Source: JAKSCF01 sp028279945
GTDB taxonomy: Bacteria > Bacillota > Clostridia > Peptostreptococcales > JAAYPU01
DNA length: 48,828 nucleotides
NCBI GenBank assembly: GCA_028279945.1
Contig: JANQMT010000165.1
Coordinates: 1-48,828, forward strand
Direction of reading: 5' to 3'
Part shown: positions 16,345-25,013 of the stretch, one piece after another
Numbering within the stretch: position 1 is the stretch's first letter
Layout: every line of letters starts with the position of its first letter
Position numbers and translations under genes: made by a program
Notes under the pieces: generated by a model
Database searches by the model: none
What the model saw: the letters and a program-made list of their open reading frames with translations, nothing else
What the model was told of the DNA's origin: nothing

Positions 16345-18003
16345 ATGATTGAATCTATCCATATGCCGGCTCTGATGTTTAATAAAAATCATGATACCGT
16401 CGAAACAAATTCGGCTTTCCATCAATTATTTAATCATGAACATCTTGATAAAATAATGATTCATATTCACCAAACCCTTACAACGAAAAAGATTATTAAC
16501 GTTTCTTACTATTCAAAAATAGACCTTGATGATACGGATTATTTATTAGCCTGGATTAAAGTAAATCCATCCTCTAAATATCTTATAACTTTTGAATCCA
16601 CTGATTATCTAACGCCTGCTATAAGAGAATTCGCTGTTTTTAAAGACCTGGAAGAAGATTTTTATCATATTTTAGAGGCTATGCATGATGACTTTGTCAT
16701 TATTGATCAACATGGGGTCATACAGAAAGTACTTCCAAATTTTGAATCTATGTATGGCGTTTCCAGCAAAGAGGCCATAGGCAAAACCGTACAAGAAATG
16801 GAGAAGAACAAAATTTTCAATCCCTCCGTTGCCATTCATGTGTTTAAAACGAAAAAACCCGAAACCATGCTCCAGCTTACAGGAGCAGGTAAATATCTCA
16901 TGTGCACAGCCATTCCTATAAAAGATGAGAATAATGAGATTATTAAAATCGTGAGTTATACAAAAGACGTGACCAAATATGAGACCCTTAAAGAGGAGTA
17001 TAAAAAGTTAGAAAATACTTTGCTCATATACAGTGCAGAATTAGAACAGCTGCGCCAAGACAGGCAAATTTTTTCATCTGTTATTGGCAACAGCCAGATC
17101 ATGAAACATATCAATCAAACTGCCGATAGAATCTCTAAATTTGATGCCAATGTACTGTTTACAGGTGAATCAGGTGTAGGAAAAACTATGTTTGCAAAGC
17201 TCATGCATGCACAAAGCACAAGAAAATCCGGACCATTTATTGAAATCAATTGCGGTGCTATTCCGGATACACTTTTGGAATCTGAGCTGTTCGGCTATGA
17301 AAAAGGTGCCTTTACAGGTGCCAACAAGGAAGGAAAATTAGGACTTATAGAATTATCTAATGGCGGAACTTTATTTTTAGATGAAATAGGAGATTTGCCG
17401 CTGCACATGCAAGTCAAGCTGCTAAAGGTGATACAAGAAAAAAAAATTATGAGAATCGGTAGTTCAGAAGAAAAGCACGTCAATTTTAGGCTGATTACCG
17501 CCACCAATAAAAATTTACCTGAAATGGTTGAACAAGAAAAATTTAGAGAAGATTTATTTTATCGACTTAATGTTATTACCATTCATATTCCAAGTTTAAA
17601 GGATAGGAAGGAAGATATCTTTACTCTGTGTATGCACTTTGTTGATCAATTCAATAAAAAATACAACCTGAACCGAGCTTTATCCAATACCGTTCTTGAT
17701 TGTTTAATTGAATACCAATGGCCGGGGAATATCAGAGAATTGGAAAATACCATCGAACGCCTAATCCTCACTTCTGAAGATTATATGATTACAGAGGAAT
17801 ATTTACCTGCTGCTATTAAAAGAACCGGCATTTCACAGCCTAATCTTTCAGGGGATAAACCTTTAAAAGAAATTCTTGAATCCGTAGAAAAACAGGTCAT
17901 CGTAAACGCTTATCAAAAGCACAAAACATCAATAGGCGTTGCAAAAGCTTTAGGAATAAGTCAACCGTCGGCTTCATTAAAAATCAATAAATATATAAAA
18001 TAG
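16345..18003 (+). CDS. Sigma-54-dependent transcriptional activator with PAS sensor
   Basis: 552 aa. Residues about 1-100 form an unassigned, possibly PAS-like N-terminal domain. A clear PAS domain follows at about 110-215 (AMHDDFVIIDQHGVIQKVLP), then a short coiled segment, then the AAA+ domain at about 245-475 (Walker A GESGVGKT, GAFTGA loop, Walker B TLFLDEIGD, arginine finger region FREDLFYRLNV). The C-terminus holds a helix-turn-helix (SIGVAKALGISQPSASLKI). It lies divergently from the aminotransferase operon, whose -24/-12 promoter is in the shared gap, so it is the likely activator of that operon and may sense the amino acid or a product through PAS. Its 3' end is approached by the convergent riboswitch transcript. 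Confidence 0.92.
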   Translation: MIESIHMPALMFNKNHDTVETNSAFHQLFNHEHLDKIMIHIHQTLTTKKIINVSYYSKIDLDDTDYLLAWIKVNPSSKYLITFESTDYLTPAIREFAVFKDLEEDFYHILEAMHDDFVIIDQHGVIQKVLPNFESMYGVSSKEAIGKTVQEMEKNKIFNPSVAIHVFKTKKPETMLQLTGAGKYLMCTAIPIKDENNEIIKIVSYTKDVTKYETLKEEYKKLENTLLIYSAELEQLRQDRQIFSSVIGNSQIMKHINQTADRISKFDANVLFTGESGVGKTMFAKLMHAQSTRKSGPFIEINCGAIPDTLLESELFGYEKGAFTGANKEGKLGLIELSNGGTLFLDEIGDLPLHMQVKLLKVIQEKKIMRIGSSEEKHVNFRLITATNKNLPEMVEQEKFREDLFYRLNVITIHIPSLKDRKEDIFTLCMHFVDQFNKKYNLNRALSNTVLDCLIEYQWPGNIRELENTIERLILTSEDYMITEEYLPAAIKRTGISQPNLSGDKPLKEILESVEKQVIVNAYQKHKTSIGVAKALGISQPSASLKINKYIK

Positions 18004-18010
18004 TGTTAAA

Positions 18011-18037
18011 ATTACCCCAATAAATTATTGGGGTAAT
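18011..18037 (+). terminator. Hairpin terminator after the sigma-54 activator gene
   Basis: 11-bp perfect stem ATTACCCCAAT / ATTGGGGTAAT (18011-18021, 18027-18037), eight bases after the stop. There is no strong U-tract on the plus strand; on the minus strand TTTTAA follows, so it may work in either direction. Confidence 0.65.
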
Positions 18038-18068
18038 CTGTGGGAGGAGAAGTAAAAAAAAGAATAAA

Positions 18069-18125
18069 ATAAAAAACAGTAATAAATTATCGGGCAAACT
18101 AAATAGCTGCTAAATTATTACTGTT
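18069..18125 (-). terminator. Intrinsic terminator/expression platform of the c-di-GMP riboswitch
   Basis: On the minus strand AACAGTAATAA (from 18125) pairs with TTATTACTGTT (18085-18075) for 11 bp, followed by TTTTATTTTATT. The long loop carries TTAGTTTGCC, which is exactly complementary to the 5' strand of the aptamer. Confidence 0.8.
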
Positions 18126-18145
18126 TACAGTATCATTTAACGATA

Positions 18146-18224
18146 AGTGCAACCTGGCAGCCATAGGATTCAAATCCTTTAGGTCCATAGCTTTGCGTCC
18201 TAACCTTTCGATTAGTTTGCCAAA
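18146..18224 (-). ncRNA. c-di-GMP-I (GEMM-I) riboswitch aptamer, no downstream gene
   Basis: Minus strand reads GGCAAACTAATC, GAAA tetraloop, GGTTAG, then GACGCAAAGC, ACCTAAAGG, and TATGGCTGCCAGGTTGC. These match the class I c-di-GMP aptamer: the GGCAAAC core, GNRA-capped stem, GACGCAAAGC and the GCCAGGUUGC end. A promoter lies 18 nt upstream and a terminator about 20 nt downstream. Beyond the terminator the minus strand runs antisense into the sigma-54 activator gene, and no coding gene follows. It lies just downstream of gerAC in the same orientation, so it could also act in the ger operon 3' region. Confidence 0.9.
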
Positions 18225-18240
18225 TATTCATTTTTAAGTT

Positions 18241-18269
18241 CTTATACTACTTATTCTATAAATCGACAA
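18241..18269 (-). promoter_or_regulatory. Promoter of the orphan riboswitch RNA
   Basis: Minus strand TTGTCG, 17-bp spacer, TATAAG, placing transcription start about 10 nt upstream of the aptamer core. Confidence 0.6.
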
Positions 18270-18332
18270 GATTTCCTTTATTTTTTCAAAAAAAGAGTAT
18301 AAAAATTTTTTAAACACCCCATCATTTAGGTA

Positions 18333-19466
18333 TCATGATAAATCTCCAATACGATCTATGGTAACCTCTACATTGACATTAATCTCTGCGTTCTCAATAA
18401 AATTTTCTTTAACTTTGTCCATTAATTCATTTCGCCATTTGGCTAGAGCATACTTGGTAATGTCGATACAGTCCACTTTAAATTCATTCTGCATTTTTTT
18501 AATAAATTCAGTACAGTCTTTTTCTATTTCTTCTTTTATAGCTTTTTCAATATCCTCAATGGTTACTATAGTATTTTCTTCGAAAAAAGAGGTTACTGCC
18601 AAGCGTTCAAGTAAATGGCCTTTTAATTGAATGGTAACATTGAAAGTATATTTGTCGCCATCCCTTGTTACCTTTACTTTTCTGGTTTTCTTTACAGTTA
18701 CTGCGCCTTCATCGATTATTTCCCCATCTCTCTCAATAATAAAAGAAATATTTCCTATACTTTTATTGGTTCTAAGCAGAATTAAAGAACGCGTTTCTTC
18801 TAAACCTATTTTGGCAATATATTTATCTTCTTTAAAAATACCGGTACCAACAATTTCAATGCCTGAATGATCCTTCATTTTAAGTATAGGAAGTATAGGG
18901 TTTTTTCCCGTAGTATACGTATTAACAGCAAATTCATGTAAAGTTATAGACGGTAAAAAACTATTTTGATTTGCCTCCTTTAAAATCCCTAAAATGAACA
19001 ATGCAGGGTCTCGAGTTTGTTTTACTTTTAAGTTTTCCAGTTCTTTAATATCCCCCTCTAATATAGCCATATAAAGGGTATTTTTTATTATTGGTGTTCT
19101 AGCTAAATTATCTAAAATAGAATACTTATTAATACCTTGTTTTGTGATTTCTTCACCCCAAATTGCTGCATCCAACAAACCTATTGAATAGCTTAGGGAT
19201 GATTTATGGCTTCTTTTTTCTCGAGTATCTGAAAGTGTTTGACCTTGGATAAATTCAATTATGTATTTTTCATCTGTATCCTGTTCTAATACAGGAAAAA
19301 TACCACCAACGATAACTTTATCTTTAGTATTATTGTCATCTTTTACCACATCATAGATTCCCACAATAGGCATAGACATCTCGTCAAGATCTTTGTAATC
19401 CCAACAGCCAGGAATTAAGGATAAAAATATACAAACCATAAAAAGAGATATGCCTCTTCTAACCAT
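18333..19466 (-). CDS. gerAC: Spore germination receptor subunit, GerAC-type lipoprotein
   Basis: 377 aa. The N-terminus MVRRGISLFMVCIFLSLIPGC is a lipoprotein signal with lipobox LIPGC, and CWDYKDLDEM after the cysteine is the hallmark start of mature Ger(x)C proteins. The C-terminal domain (about 200-377; KVTRDGDKYTFNVTIQLKG) is as expected. It is anchored on the outer face of the spore inner membrane as part of a nutrient germinant receptor with GerAA and GerAB. Its start overlaps the end of gerAB by 8 bp, indicating coupling. The germinant is not predictable. Confidence 0.92.
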   Translation of the reverse strand: MVRRGISLFMVCIFLSLIPGCWDYKDLDEMSMPIVGIYDVVKDDNNTKDKVIVGGIFPVLEQDTDEKYIIEFIQGQTLSDTREKRSHKSSLSYSIGLLDAAIWGEEITKQGINKYSILDNLARTPIIKNTLYMAILEGDIKELENLKVKQTRDPALFILGILKEANQNSFLPSITLHEFAVNTYTTGKNPILPILKMKDHSGIEIVGTGIFKEDKYIAKIGLEETRSLILLRTNKSIGNISFIIERDGEIIDEGAVTVKKTRKVKVTRDGDKYTFNVTIQLKGHLLERLAVTSFFEENTIVTIEDIEKAIKEEIEKDCTEFIKKMQNEFKVDCIDITKYALAKWRNELMDKVKENFIENAEINVNVEVTIDRIGDLS

Positions 19467-20562
19467 ACTGCTTCACCTTACCTTTGCGCATAAGCGCTGT
19501 TAAGTAAAGCAGAAGAGGATAACCAATAGAAAAGATTAAAAAAGCATATCCACCATATTCAACCCATTTAAAAACCTCAACGATATTTCGTGGTATCAAT
19601 GACACTGAGTAAATCAGAAAGCTAATAATCACCACCGTGAAGAAATAATATTTGTTAATATCAAGTTTAAAAAGTTGAGTCAGTGATAAAGCCGCCATAA
19701 AACCATGATTTACAACCGGCCTAACAATTACAGCCGCCCATAATAACAAAAAAATAAATTCCAACCGATTTAACAACGGAATGTTAATAACTTTTAATAT
19801 GATTAAGACCGGCCACATGAGAAGCTGCATTGCTTCAACCCCAAAGATTAATAAGCCGGTTATTGTTACCTGAAGATAAAGGAACATAATAATAAATACT
19901 GCCGCTAAAGCTGACTTAAAAATTTTATCCTTTCTTGTTACCATTGGATAAGCTATAAAAAGAATTTCTATTCCGCCATAAGCAAAAGCCGTTGGCAATG
20001 CTGATTTTGCTATTCCCATGAATCCCGTTCCTCCTATGGGTAGAAGATTGGTATGGTCAATCATATTTGGCATAGGAACCAACAGTACGAAATTAAATAT
20101 GAGAATGAAAAAGAGTATTTCATTGAGCCGGCCGATTACCTTGCCGCCTTTTGCAGTAATGTAAATGACTACAAGGGTTATCAGTAATGAGGTTACTGAA
20201 ATAGGCGTTTTAGGTAAGGAATACATGGAAATAATTTCTGTACCCGAGCGCAGAATAATACCTTGAATAAAAACTATATAGAGAATAAAAAGTACTGTAA
20301 TAATAGAACCAATAAATTTGCCCATAAGAAGTTGCGTCATTTCCACGATAGTAAGATCCGGAAAAAACTTCCCTAAACGATCCATGAGAAACAAAGAAAC
20401 AAATGGCACAACAGCCCCTGCAATAACAGCTATCCATGCATCTTGCTGCGCATCTCCACTGGCCACGCGAGGCAAGCTTAGAATTCCTGTTGCAATGGTA
20501 GAACCAACAATCATGAAGAGAAGTTGATGACTGGTAATTTGAAAACGTGGATGATCTTTCAT
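19459..20562 (-). CDS. gerAB: Spore germination receptor subunit, GerAB-type transporter-like protein
   Basis: 367 aa, an APC-superfamily-like protein with about ten hydrophobic segments and no signal peptide. The start ITSHQLLFMIVGSTIATGILSLP is typical of GerAB, with the GSTIATGILSLPR substrate-site segment. GerAB is thought to bind the germinant in the spore inner membrane. The ATG overlaps the stop of gerAA (TAATG). Confidence 0.93.
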   Translation of the reverse strand: MKDHPRFQITSHQLLFMIVGSTIATGILSLPRVASGDAQQDAWIAVIAGAVVPFVSLFLMDRLGKFFPDLTIVEMTQLLMGKFIGSIITVLFILYIVFIQGIILRSGTEIISMYSLPKTPISVTSLLITLVVIYITAKGGKVIGRLNEILFFILIFNFVLLVPMPNMIDHTNLLPIGGTGFMGIAKSALPTAFAYGGIEILFIAYPMVTRKDKIFKSALAAVFIIMFLYLQVTITGLLIFGVEAMQLLMWPVLIILKVINIPLLNRLEFIFLLLWAAVIVRPVVNHGFMAALSLTQLFKLDINKYYFFTVVIISFLIYSVSLIPRNIVEVFKWVEYGGYAFLIFSIGYPLLLYLTALMRKGKVKQYG

Positions 20563-22145
20563 TATTTTTTTGTTCCTCCTTTTACAGGTGACTGTCTTTT
20601 TTTGTCTTTATTAGGAATAGATTCAGGTCGATTATTCATTTTCCATAGGAATGTACGATAAAATGAGTCTTTTAAGTCTTTAAAACGTAAGGGCGCAAAG
20701 GGGGTAAAATATGGAACACTTACACTTTCTAAAGAAATAAGATGCGTCAGGATGATTACCCAGCCTATTGAAAAGCCAAAGATGCCGAAAGCAGAAGCCA
20801 AAAGCATCATAGGAATTCGTATGATTCTTACGGTTAATGCCATACTGTAAGTTGGTAATGCAAAATTACAAATAGTTGTAACCGCAATGATAATGACAAT
20901 AGCAGGACTTGCTAAATCAGCACTTATAGCGGCTTGTCCCAGAACAATAGCGCCTACAACACCTACCGTTTGACCTACTGAAGAAGGAAGGCGCAACCCT
21001 GTTTCTACCATCAGCTGTATAATGATTTCCATAGCCAAAGCTTCTATTGCCGCAGGAAAAGGAACCTGTTTACGCGCTTCTGCTAAGGAAAGAATCAGCT
21101 TTAACGGAATCAGCTCTTGTTCAAAACTAACCAGCGCAATATAAAGGGGCGGAAGAGAAATAGCCAAAAAGAATGCAAGAAATCTAAGACTCCTAGAGAA
21201 TGATGACGTAATTGTTCTTTCATAATAATCTTCTGACCCCTGTAAAAATTGAACAAATAGACTGGGAACTATTAATACAACAGGCGTCTCATTAGCCATA
21301 ATGGCAACTTTACCTTCCAATAAATTAGCCGCCACCTTGTCAGGACGTTCTGTTACTTGGATTTGTGGGAAAAATGAATAAGGGTTATCTTCCATTAGCT
21401 GCTCGATATAACCTGTCGTCAATATGCCGTCTATGTTTATTTTATTGATCCTATTTTTAACTTCTGAAACGATTTTAGGATCTGCAATATCTTCAATATA
21501 AAGAAATGCTAAATCCGTTCTGGTTCTTTTCCCAACCATGGTTTTTTCAACGACTAGATTGGGATCTCGAATCTTCCGACGAATAATGGCTATATTGGTA
21601 ACCAAATTTTCAATAAATCCTTCACGAGGACCTCTTAAAGTTTTTTCTGTATCCGGTTCCTCAACGGAACGCTCTTGTGCAAGACGAATATCAAGCATTA
21701 AAGCTTCCGTAAATCCATCAAACAATAGTACGGCAAATCCATCATATATATTCTGAACCAGTTCGGCTAATGTGTTAACTTTTTGTACTTGTCCGATGGT
21801 TAAGGTGGATCGATAGATGCGTTCAATAAAATGTTTAGTGCCTTCTTGTTTTAATGTTTCTTCTATAGACGTTTTTATCATCAAAGGTTTTAGTATATCG
21901 CGATTGAGAATATCCGAATCAATAACACCTTCCAGATAAATGACCACAGCAGAAATATTTTTCTCCCCCTGTATCATGAAGGAACGAGAAATAACATCTT
22001 TACTTTTTATGATAAACGGCTTTATCAGTTCTTGTTTTTTTTCCAGGTCTTTAGGCAGCTTTTGCTTTATATTTTTTTCTGAGTCAAGTTTGGGTCCCGG
22101 AATATCCGTTTCTTTTTTTTGAAATAGCCTTTTAAATCCTTTCAT
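20562..22145 (-). CDS. gerAA: Spore germination receptor subunit, GerAA-type
   Basis: 527 aa. A soluble N-terminal region (about 1-300) is followed by a membrane domain with several helices (about 300-470). Family segments include DGFAVLLFDGFTEALMLDIR, RGPREGFIENLVTNIAIIRRKI, MVGKRTRTDLAFLYIEDIA and SRSLRFLAFFLAISLPPLYIAL. The charged N-terminal and C-terminal tails are usual. First gene of a tricistronic gerAA-AB-AC operon. Upstream, GAATG and CATAACG at 17-bp spacing weakly resemble a forespore sigma-G promoter; I do not list it separately. Confidence 0.93.
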   Translation of the reverse strand: MKGFKRLFQKKETDIPGPKLDSEKNIKQKLPKDLEKKQELIKPFIIKSKDVISRSFMIQGEKNISAVVIYLEGVIDSDILNRDILKPLMIKTSIEETLKQEGTKHFIERIYRSTLTIGQVQKVNTLAELVQNIYDGFAVLLFDGFTEALMLDIRLAQERSVEEPDTEKTLRGPREGFIENLVTNIAIIRRKIRDPNLVVEKTMVGKRTRTDLAFLYIEDIADPKIVSEVKNRINKINIDGILTTGYIEQLMEDNPYSFFPQIQVTERPDKVAANLLEGKVAIMANETPVVLIVPSLFVQFLQGSEDYYERTITSSFSRSLRFLAFFLAISLPPLYIALVSFEQELIPLKLILSLAEARKQVPFPAAIEALAMEIIIQLMVETGLRLPSSVGQTVGVVGAIVLGQAAISADLASPAIVIIIAVTTICNFALPTYSMALTVRIIRIPMMLLASAFGIFGFSIGWVIILTHLISLESVSVPYFTPFAPLRFKDLKDSFYRTFLWKMNNRPESIPNKDKKRQSPVKGGTKK

Positions 22146-22264
22146 TAATGAATGCTCCCTTTAGTTTATAATCTATATTGTTTCTTACTTTCATAATCGT
22201 TATGCAGTTTAGATACGGTTACATTCCTTAACTTTATTTAATCTTTATACCTGTTAATGTTAAA

Positions 22265-22305
22265 AACACCTTGATTTGTCAATCTATGGATCAAAACAAG
22301 GTGTT
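22265..22305 (-). terminator. Intrinsic terminator of the tgl operon
   Basis: 9-bp stem AACACCTTG / CAAGGTGTT (22265-22273, 22297-22305); on the minus strand the stem runs into TTTTTAAC, 29 bp after the tgl stop. Confidence 0.8.
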
Positions 22306-22333
22306 GTATCAATATTTTATTAACTTTATCCGG

Positions 22334-23095
22334 TTAAACAAATTGGTGGTATATATTCGATAATTTAATGAAATTGGGTCGACCTGCTACGTCTAGGAGA
22401 TAGGCCGACTGTTGGGAATCCCTTCTGCGATATCGGTTTAAAACACGAATTATTGCATTTTCGTTGCCTATTCCTATACCATGTCCATAATACGTTCCAT
22501 TCCCTAAATCAATAACATTCTCCCCTTGCATATAGGCATGTATTGGATCTACATCAGGATTAGCAAAATACCTGCGATCGCCCGGTAAGTAGTCTGCCAC
22601 TTGCCTGGTATCACCCACCTCTTCAATAAGGGGATCTAAATTGTGCCAGTTCATTAAATATATTTGAGGAAAAACCTGATTATAAAGCTGTTCAGGATAT
22701 ATGCTGAGAAGCGCTTTATAATATATCATCACCATTGCCGTTGCACATTCTGTTGCGTATTGACCACCATTAACAAAAATATCTAGAGTCGCATCACTGG
22801 ACCTTACATCATTTCTTGTAATAAAGCCGCCTTCGCTGGTCCGTTCCCAGTATCTGGGATTACACCTTGCCTTACGAAATACAGCAAAAGACATCCCACT
22901 TCTATTGAGCTGCCTTGAAGCTTCAATGATCTCTTGGCGCATCCATAATTCAAAGTTGAGTTGTTCAGAGGTATCATAAAAATATTCTTCATCACTTAAA
23001 GACATTTTATTGATAATATCCCATTCAAAACTATTGACGGGATACTCTCTACTTATCGTATTGCCATCTACCGGCTTATCGGAGATTATAATCAT
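22334..23095 (-). CDS. tgl: Spore coat protein-glutamine gamma-glutamyltransferase (transglutaminase)
   Basis: 253 aa, close to the about 245-aa Bacillus Tgl. The active-site segment NGGQYATECATAMVMIYYKA carries Glu116-Cys117, equivalent to the E115-C116 pair of the Bacillus enzyme. Other family segments: FWxR-like MSFAVFRKARCNPRYWERT, YFANPDVDP, MQGENVIDLGNGTYYGHGIG, and SAYLLDVAGRPNF. Tgl forms epsilon-(gamma-glutamyl)lysine cross-links between coat proteins late in sporulation. Its ATG overlaps the stop of the unknown upstream gene (ATGA), so the two are co-translated. Confidence 0.9.
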   Translation of the reverse strand: MIIISDKPVDGNTISREYPVNSFEWDIINKMSLSDEEYFYDTSEQLNFELWMRQEIIEASRQLNRSGMSFAVFRKARCNPRYWERTSEGGFITRNDVRSSDATLDIFVNGGQYATECATAMVMIYYKALLSIYPEQLYNQVFPQIYLMNWHNLDPLIEEVGDTRQVADYLPGDRRYFANPDVDPIHAYMQGENVIDLGNGTYYGHGIGIGNENAIIRVLNRYRRRDSQQSAYLLDVAGRPNFIKLSNIYHQFV

Positions 23096-24090
23096 CGTGT
23101 ATTCCCCCCTAAGCCTGCTTTAGCCATTTTGATCTGCTGCCTGACCGGCTGCTTTATCCATTCACGCCACATATTAAAATTTGTTTTATAAATTCTTAGA
23201 GACGTTTGAGACAGTAAATTCTGCTCTGATGCATCCAGTTTATTAAAAGCCTCTAAGCATCTGCTTTCTCTTTCTGTTAATGGTACGATTGTTGTTTTGT
23301 TATGGGGATATATGCTTTTGCACAAATATTTACTTCCTAAGTCGACTCTGTAAGGTGTGGGTCTGCTGGTTAACTGAAAGCTTTCTCCTGTAAAATATAA
23401 GAACGAATAATTGTCATTGAGCCATGAAAGATATGATGCATACAGTTTTCGATTACTCGTGTTCTTACTAACGCCTATGGTCCTATCATAATTCAAAAGA
23501 TTTCTGGCCAGCTTTACATCTTTTTTCTCCGGTGAGAGAAGGTACTGAGCAACTAATGTTAGCGTCACCGGATCTTTGGATTGAAAGAAACCCCAGGTTA
23601 AGTCATGGATCAGCAACCCTCTTTTATTCCGCTTAAAAATCAACTCAGCTGCTTTGGGTAAGACGGTTTTATCCTGATAAGTTTGTGTTAAAAGTGCTAC
23701 AGAACTATCGATTACACCATCAAAATCATCATTATATCCGTCATCTTCACTACCGGTTTCCACCATCCATTTTAAAGCCTGATGCGTCATTTCCTTATTT
23801 TCAACATGTAAGTGAGTGACTTTAGATTCTAATTTTTTATCCTGTAAAATTTGGGCACACGTTTTAAGTGCATTTATATTTCTTGAATTCAGATCACCAT
23901 ATAAATCCAGAGTTTGAATTTCAGGTAAAAGCGCAAATAGAGAATAAAAACGTAACCTCTTTTCATTAATTAGTTTAACGGCTTCTTGTCTGTCTCTTTG
24001 TCCTATCTGGTAGAAATCAGTTCTCAATTGATTGGTTCCATGGCTAAATCTTATTCTATCTAAATAACTAAAATTGTTTAAATAGTTCAC
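23092..24090 (-). CDS. Unknown protein translationally coupled to tgl
   Basis: 332 aa from a GTG at 24090 preceded by GGGAGG. I do not recognise the family. It has no signal peptide or membrane segment. The middle (about 110-125) has an acidic patch, GSEDDGYNDDFDG. The C-terminal third is rich in Lys, Arg and Gln (PVRQQIKMAKAGLGGN). The N-terminal half suggests helical repeats (LPEIQTLDLYGDLNSRNINA). It forms a two-gene operon with the coat transglutaminase, so a sporulation role, possibly a coat protein or Tgl substrate or partner, is an inference from context alone. Confidence 0.75.
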   Translation of the reverse strand: MNYLNNFSYLDRIRFSHGTNQLRTDFYQIGQRDRQEAVKLINEKRLRFYSLFALLPEIQTLDLYGDLNSRNINALKTCAQILQDKKLESKVTHLHVENKEMTHQALKWMVETGSEDDGYNDDFDGVIDSSVALLTQTYQDKTVLPKAAELIFKRNKRGLLIHDLTWGFFQSKDPVTLTLVAQYLLSPEKKDVKLARNLLNYDRTIGVSKNTSNRKLYASYLSWLNDNYSFLYFTGESFQLTSRPTPYRVDLGSKYLCKSIYPHNKTTIVPLTERESRCLEAFNKLDASEQNLLSQTSLRIYKTNFNMWREWIKQPVRQQIKMAKAGLGGNTR

Positions 24091-24197
24091 ATCAATAGAT
24101 CCTCCCTTTCTTTTTAAATAAAAACAAAAAAAGATTTAATATATAATATTAAAATTACAAATTTATGTTCTTAATTATAAAAGATTGCATCATTAAA

Positions 24198-24222
24198 GCC
24201 CTGTAGATTTAAACTACAGGGC
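24198..24222 (-). terminator. Second hairpin downstream of the cold-shock gene
   Basis: 9-bp perfect stem GCCCTGTAG / CTACAGGGC with a 7-nt loop. On the minus strand TTTAAT follows. It may be a backup terminator. Confidence 0.55.
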
Positions 24223-24265
24223 CAAACTCAAAACAATTTTACTTTAATTTTAAACAAAATAAAAA

Positions 24266-24290
24266 ACCCCTTATATTCTATATAAGGGGT
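24266..24290 (-). terminator. Intrinsic terminator of the cold-shock gene
   Basis: 10-bp stem ACCCCTTATA / TATAAGGGGT with a 5-nt loop, followed on the minus strand by TTTTTATTTTG, 15 bp after the csp stop. Confidence 0.9.
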
Positions 24291-24304
24291 CGAATTTTTA
24301 TGGT

Positions 24305-24502
24305 TTAGAGAACTACAATATTTTCTGCTTGTGGGCCTTTAGCACCTTGAACTACATCAAAAGTGACATTTTGTCCTTCAACAAGCGTTTTGAATCCTTC
24401 AGATTGTATTTGTGAAAAGTGAGCAAATACGTCTTGTCCATCTTCTCCTGTAATAAATCCAAATCCTTTGTCTGCATTAAACCATTTTACTGTACCATTC
24501 AT
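24305..24502 (-). CDS. cspA: Cold-shock domain protein (CspA family)
   Basis: 65 aa, the standard single-CSD length, starting MNGTVKWFNADKGFGFI. The ATG at 24502 is preceded by GGAGG; a frame-open ATG at 24556 would add 18 unrelated residues. RNA-binding motifs RNP1 (KGFGFI) and RNP2 (VFAHFS) are intact. These are cytoplasmic single-strand nucleic acid chaperones. A strong promoter at 24642-24670 leaves a leader of about 130 nt, as is usual for cold-inducible csp genes. Confidence 0.95.
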   Translation of the reverse strand: MNGTVKWFNADKGFGFITGEDGQDVFAHFSQIQSEGFKTLVEGQNVTFDVVQGAKGPQAENIVVL

Positions 24503-24641
24503 AAAATGTGTACCTCCAAAATTTATTTTTCTTAAACTCCTTGCAATACATAACAAATAAATTTCTAAATCAGGTATACATTGTATAAGTACTGACTGAA
24601 AAACATGTTAATTCTATTACTATTTCATTTAAGCAGTTGTA

Positions 24642-24670
24642 ATAATATCATATTTATTTATATAAGTCAA
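24642..24670 (-). promoter_or_regulatory. Strong extended -10 promoter of the cold-shock gene
   Basis: Minus strand TTGACT, 17-bp spacer ending in TGA, then TATTAT: good -35, good -10 and a TGn extension. Predicted start near 24635, giving a 5' leader of about 130 nt. Confidence 0.75.
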
Positions 24671-25013
24671 ATTCTTATAGTGATGATTTGAAAAATTTAT
24701 AACTGTTATAATGTGTATTGCTCTATTTATCTACAACGATATTATCTTTAATCAACAAATTGACAAGTATACCGTTCCAGTTGCCTTTATTCTCTATAGA
24801 TGTTGCCATTAATCTATTTAAGAATAAAATGCCGCTTTATTAATAGCTTTCCCATTACCAGAGCCTATATACTCTATAATAGCAAAACTCACTCATATTT
24901 TTATGTCATCGTCCTCACCTATTTTCTTTAGATCATACATGTCGTTTAAAGCATTTTTTTAATAAACTTATCTAAATATACAGTATCTCCACTTTCTCAA
25001 ATTTTTATTCTAC
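24671..25013. other. AT-rich intergenic region with no recognised feature
   Basis: About 340 bp between the csp promoter and the end of the eut operon. I see no convincing ORF, RNA motif or hairpin here. It is bounded on the right by a fragment of the 217-bp element. Confidence 0.5.

Noticed and set aside
18088..18110. GGGCAAACT on the plus strand as a second c-di-GMP aptamer facing the other way
   Set aside because: It lacks GACGCAAAGC and the other conserved parts; it is explained as the complement of the aptamer 5' strand within the terminator loop.
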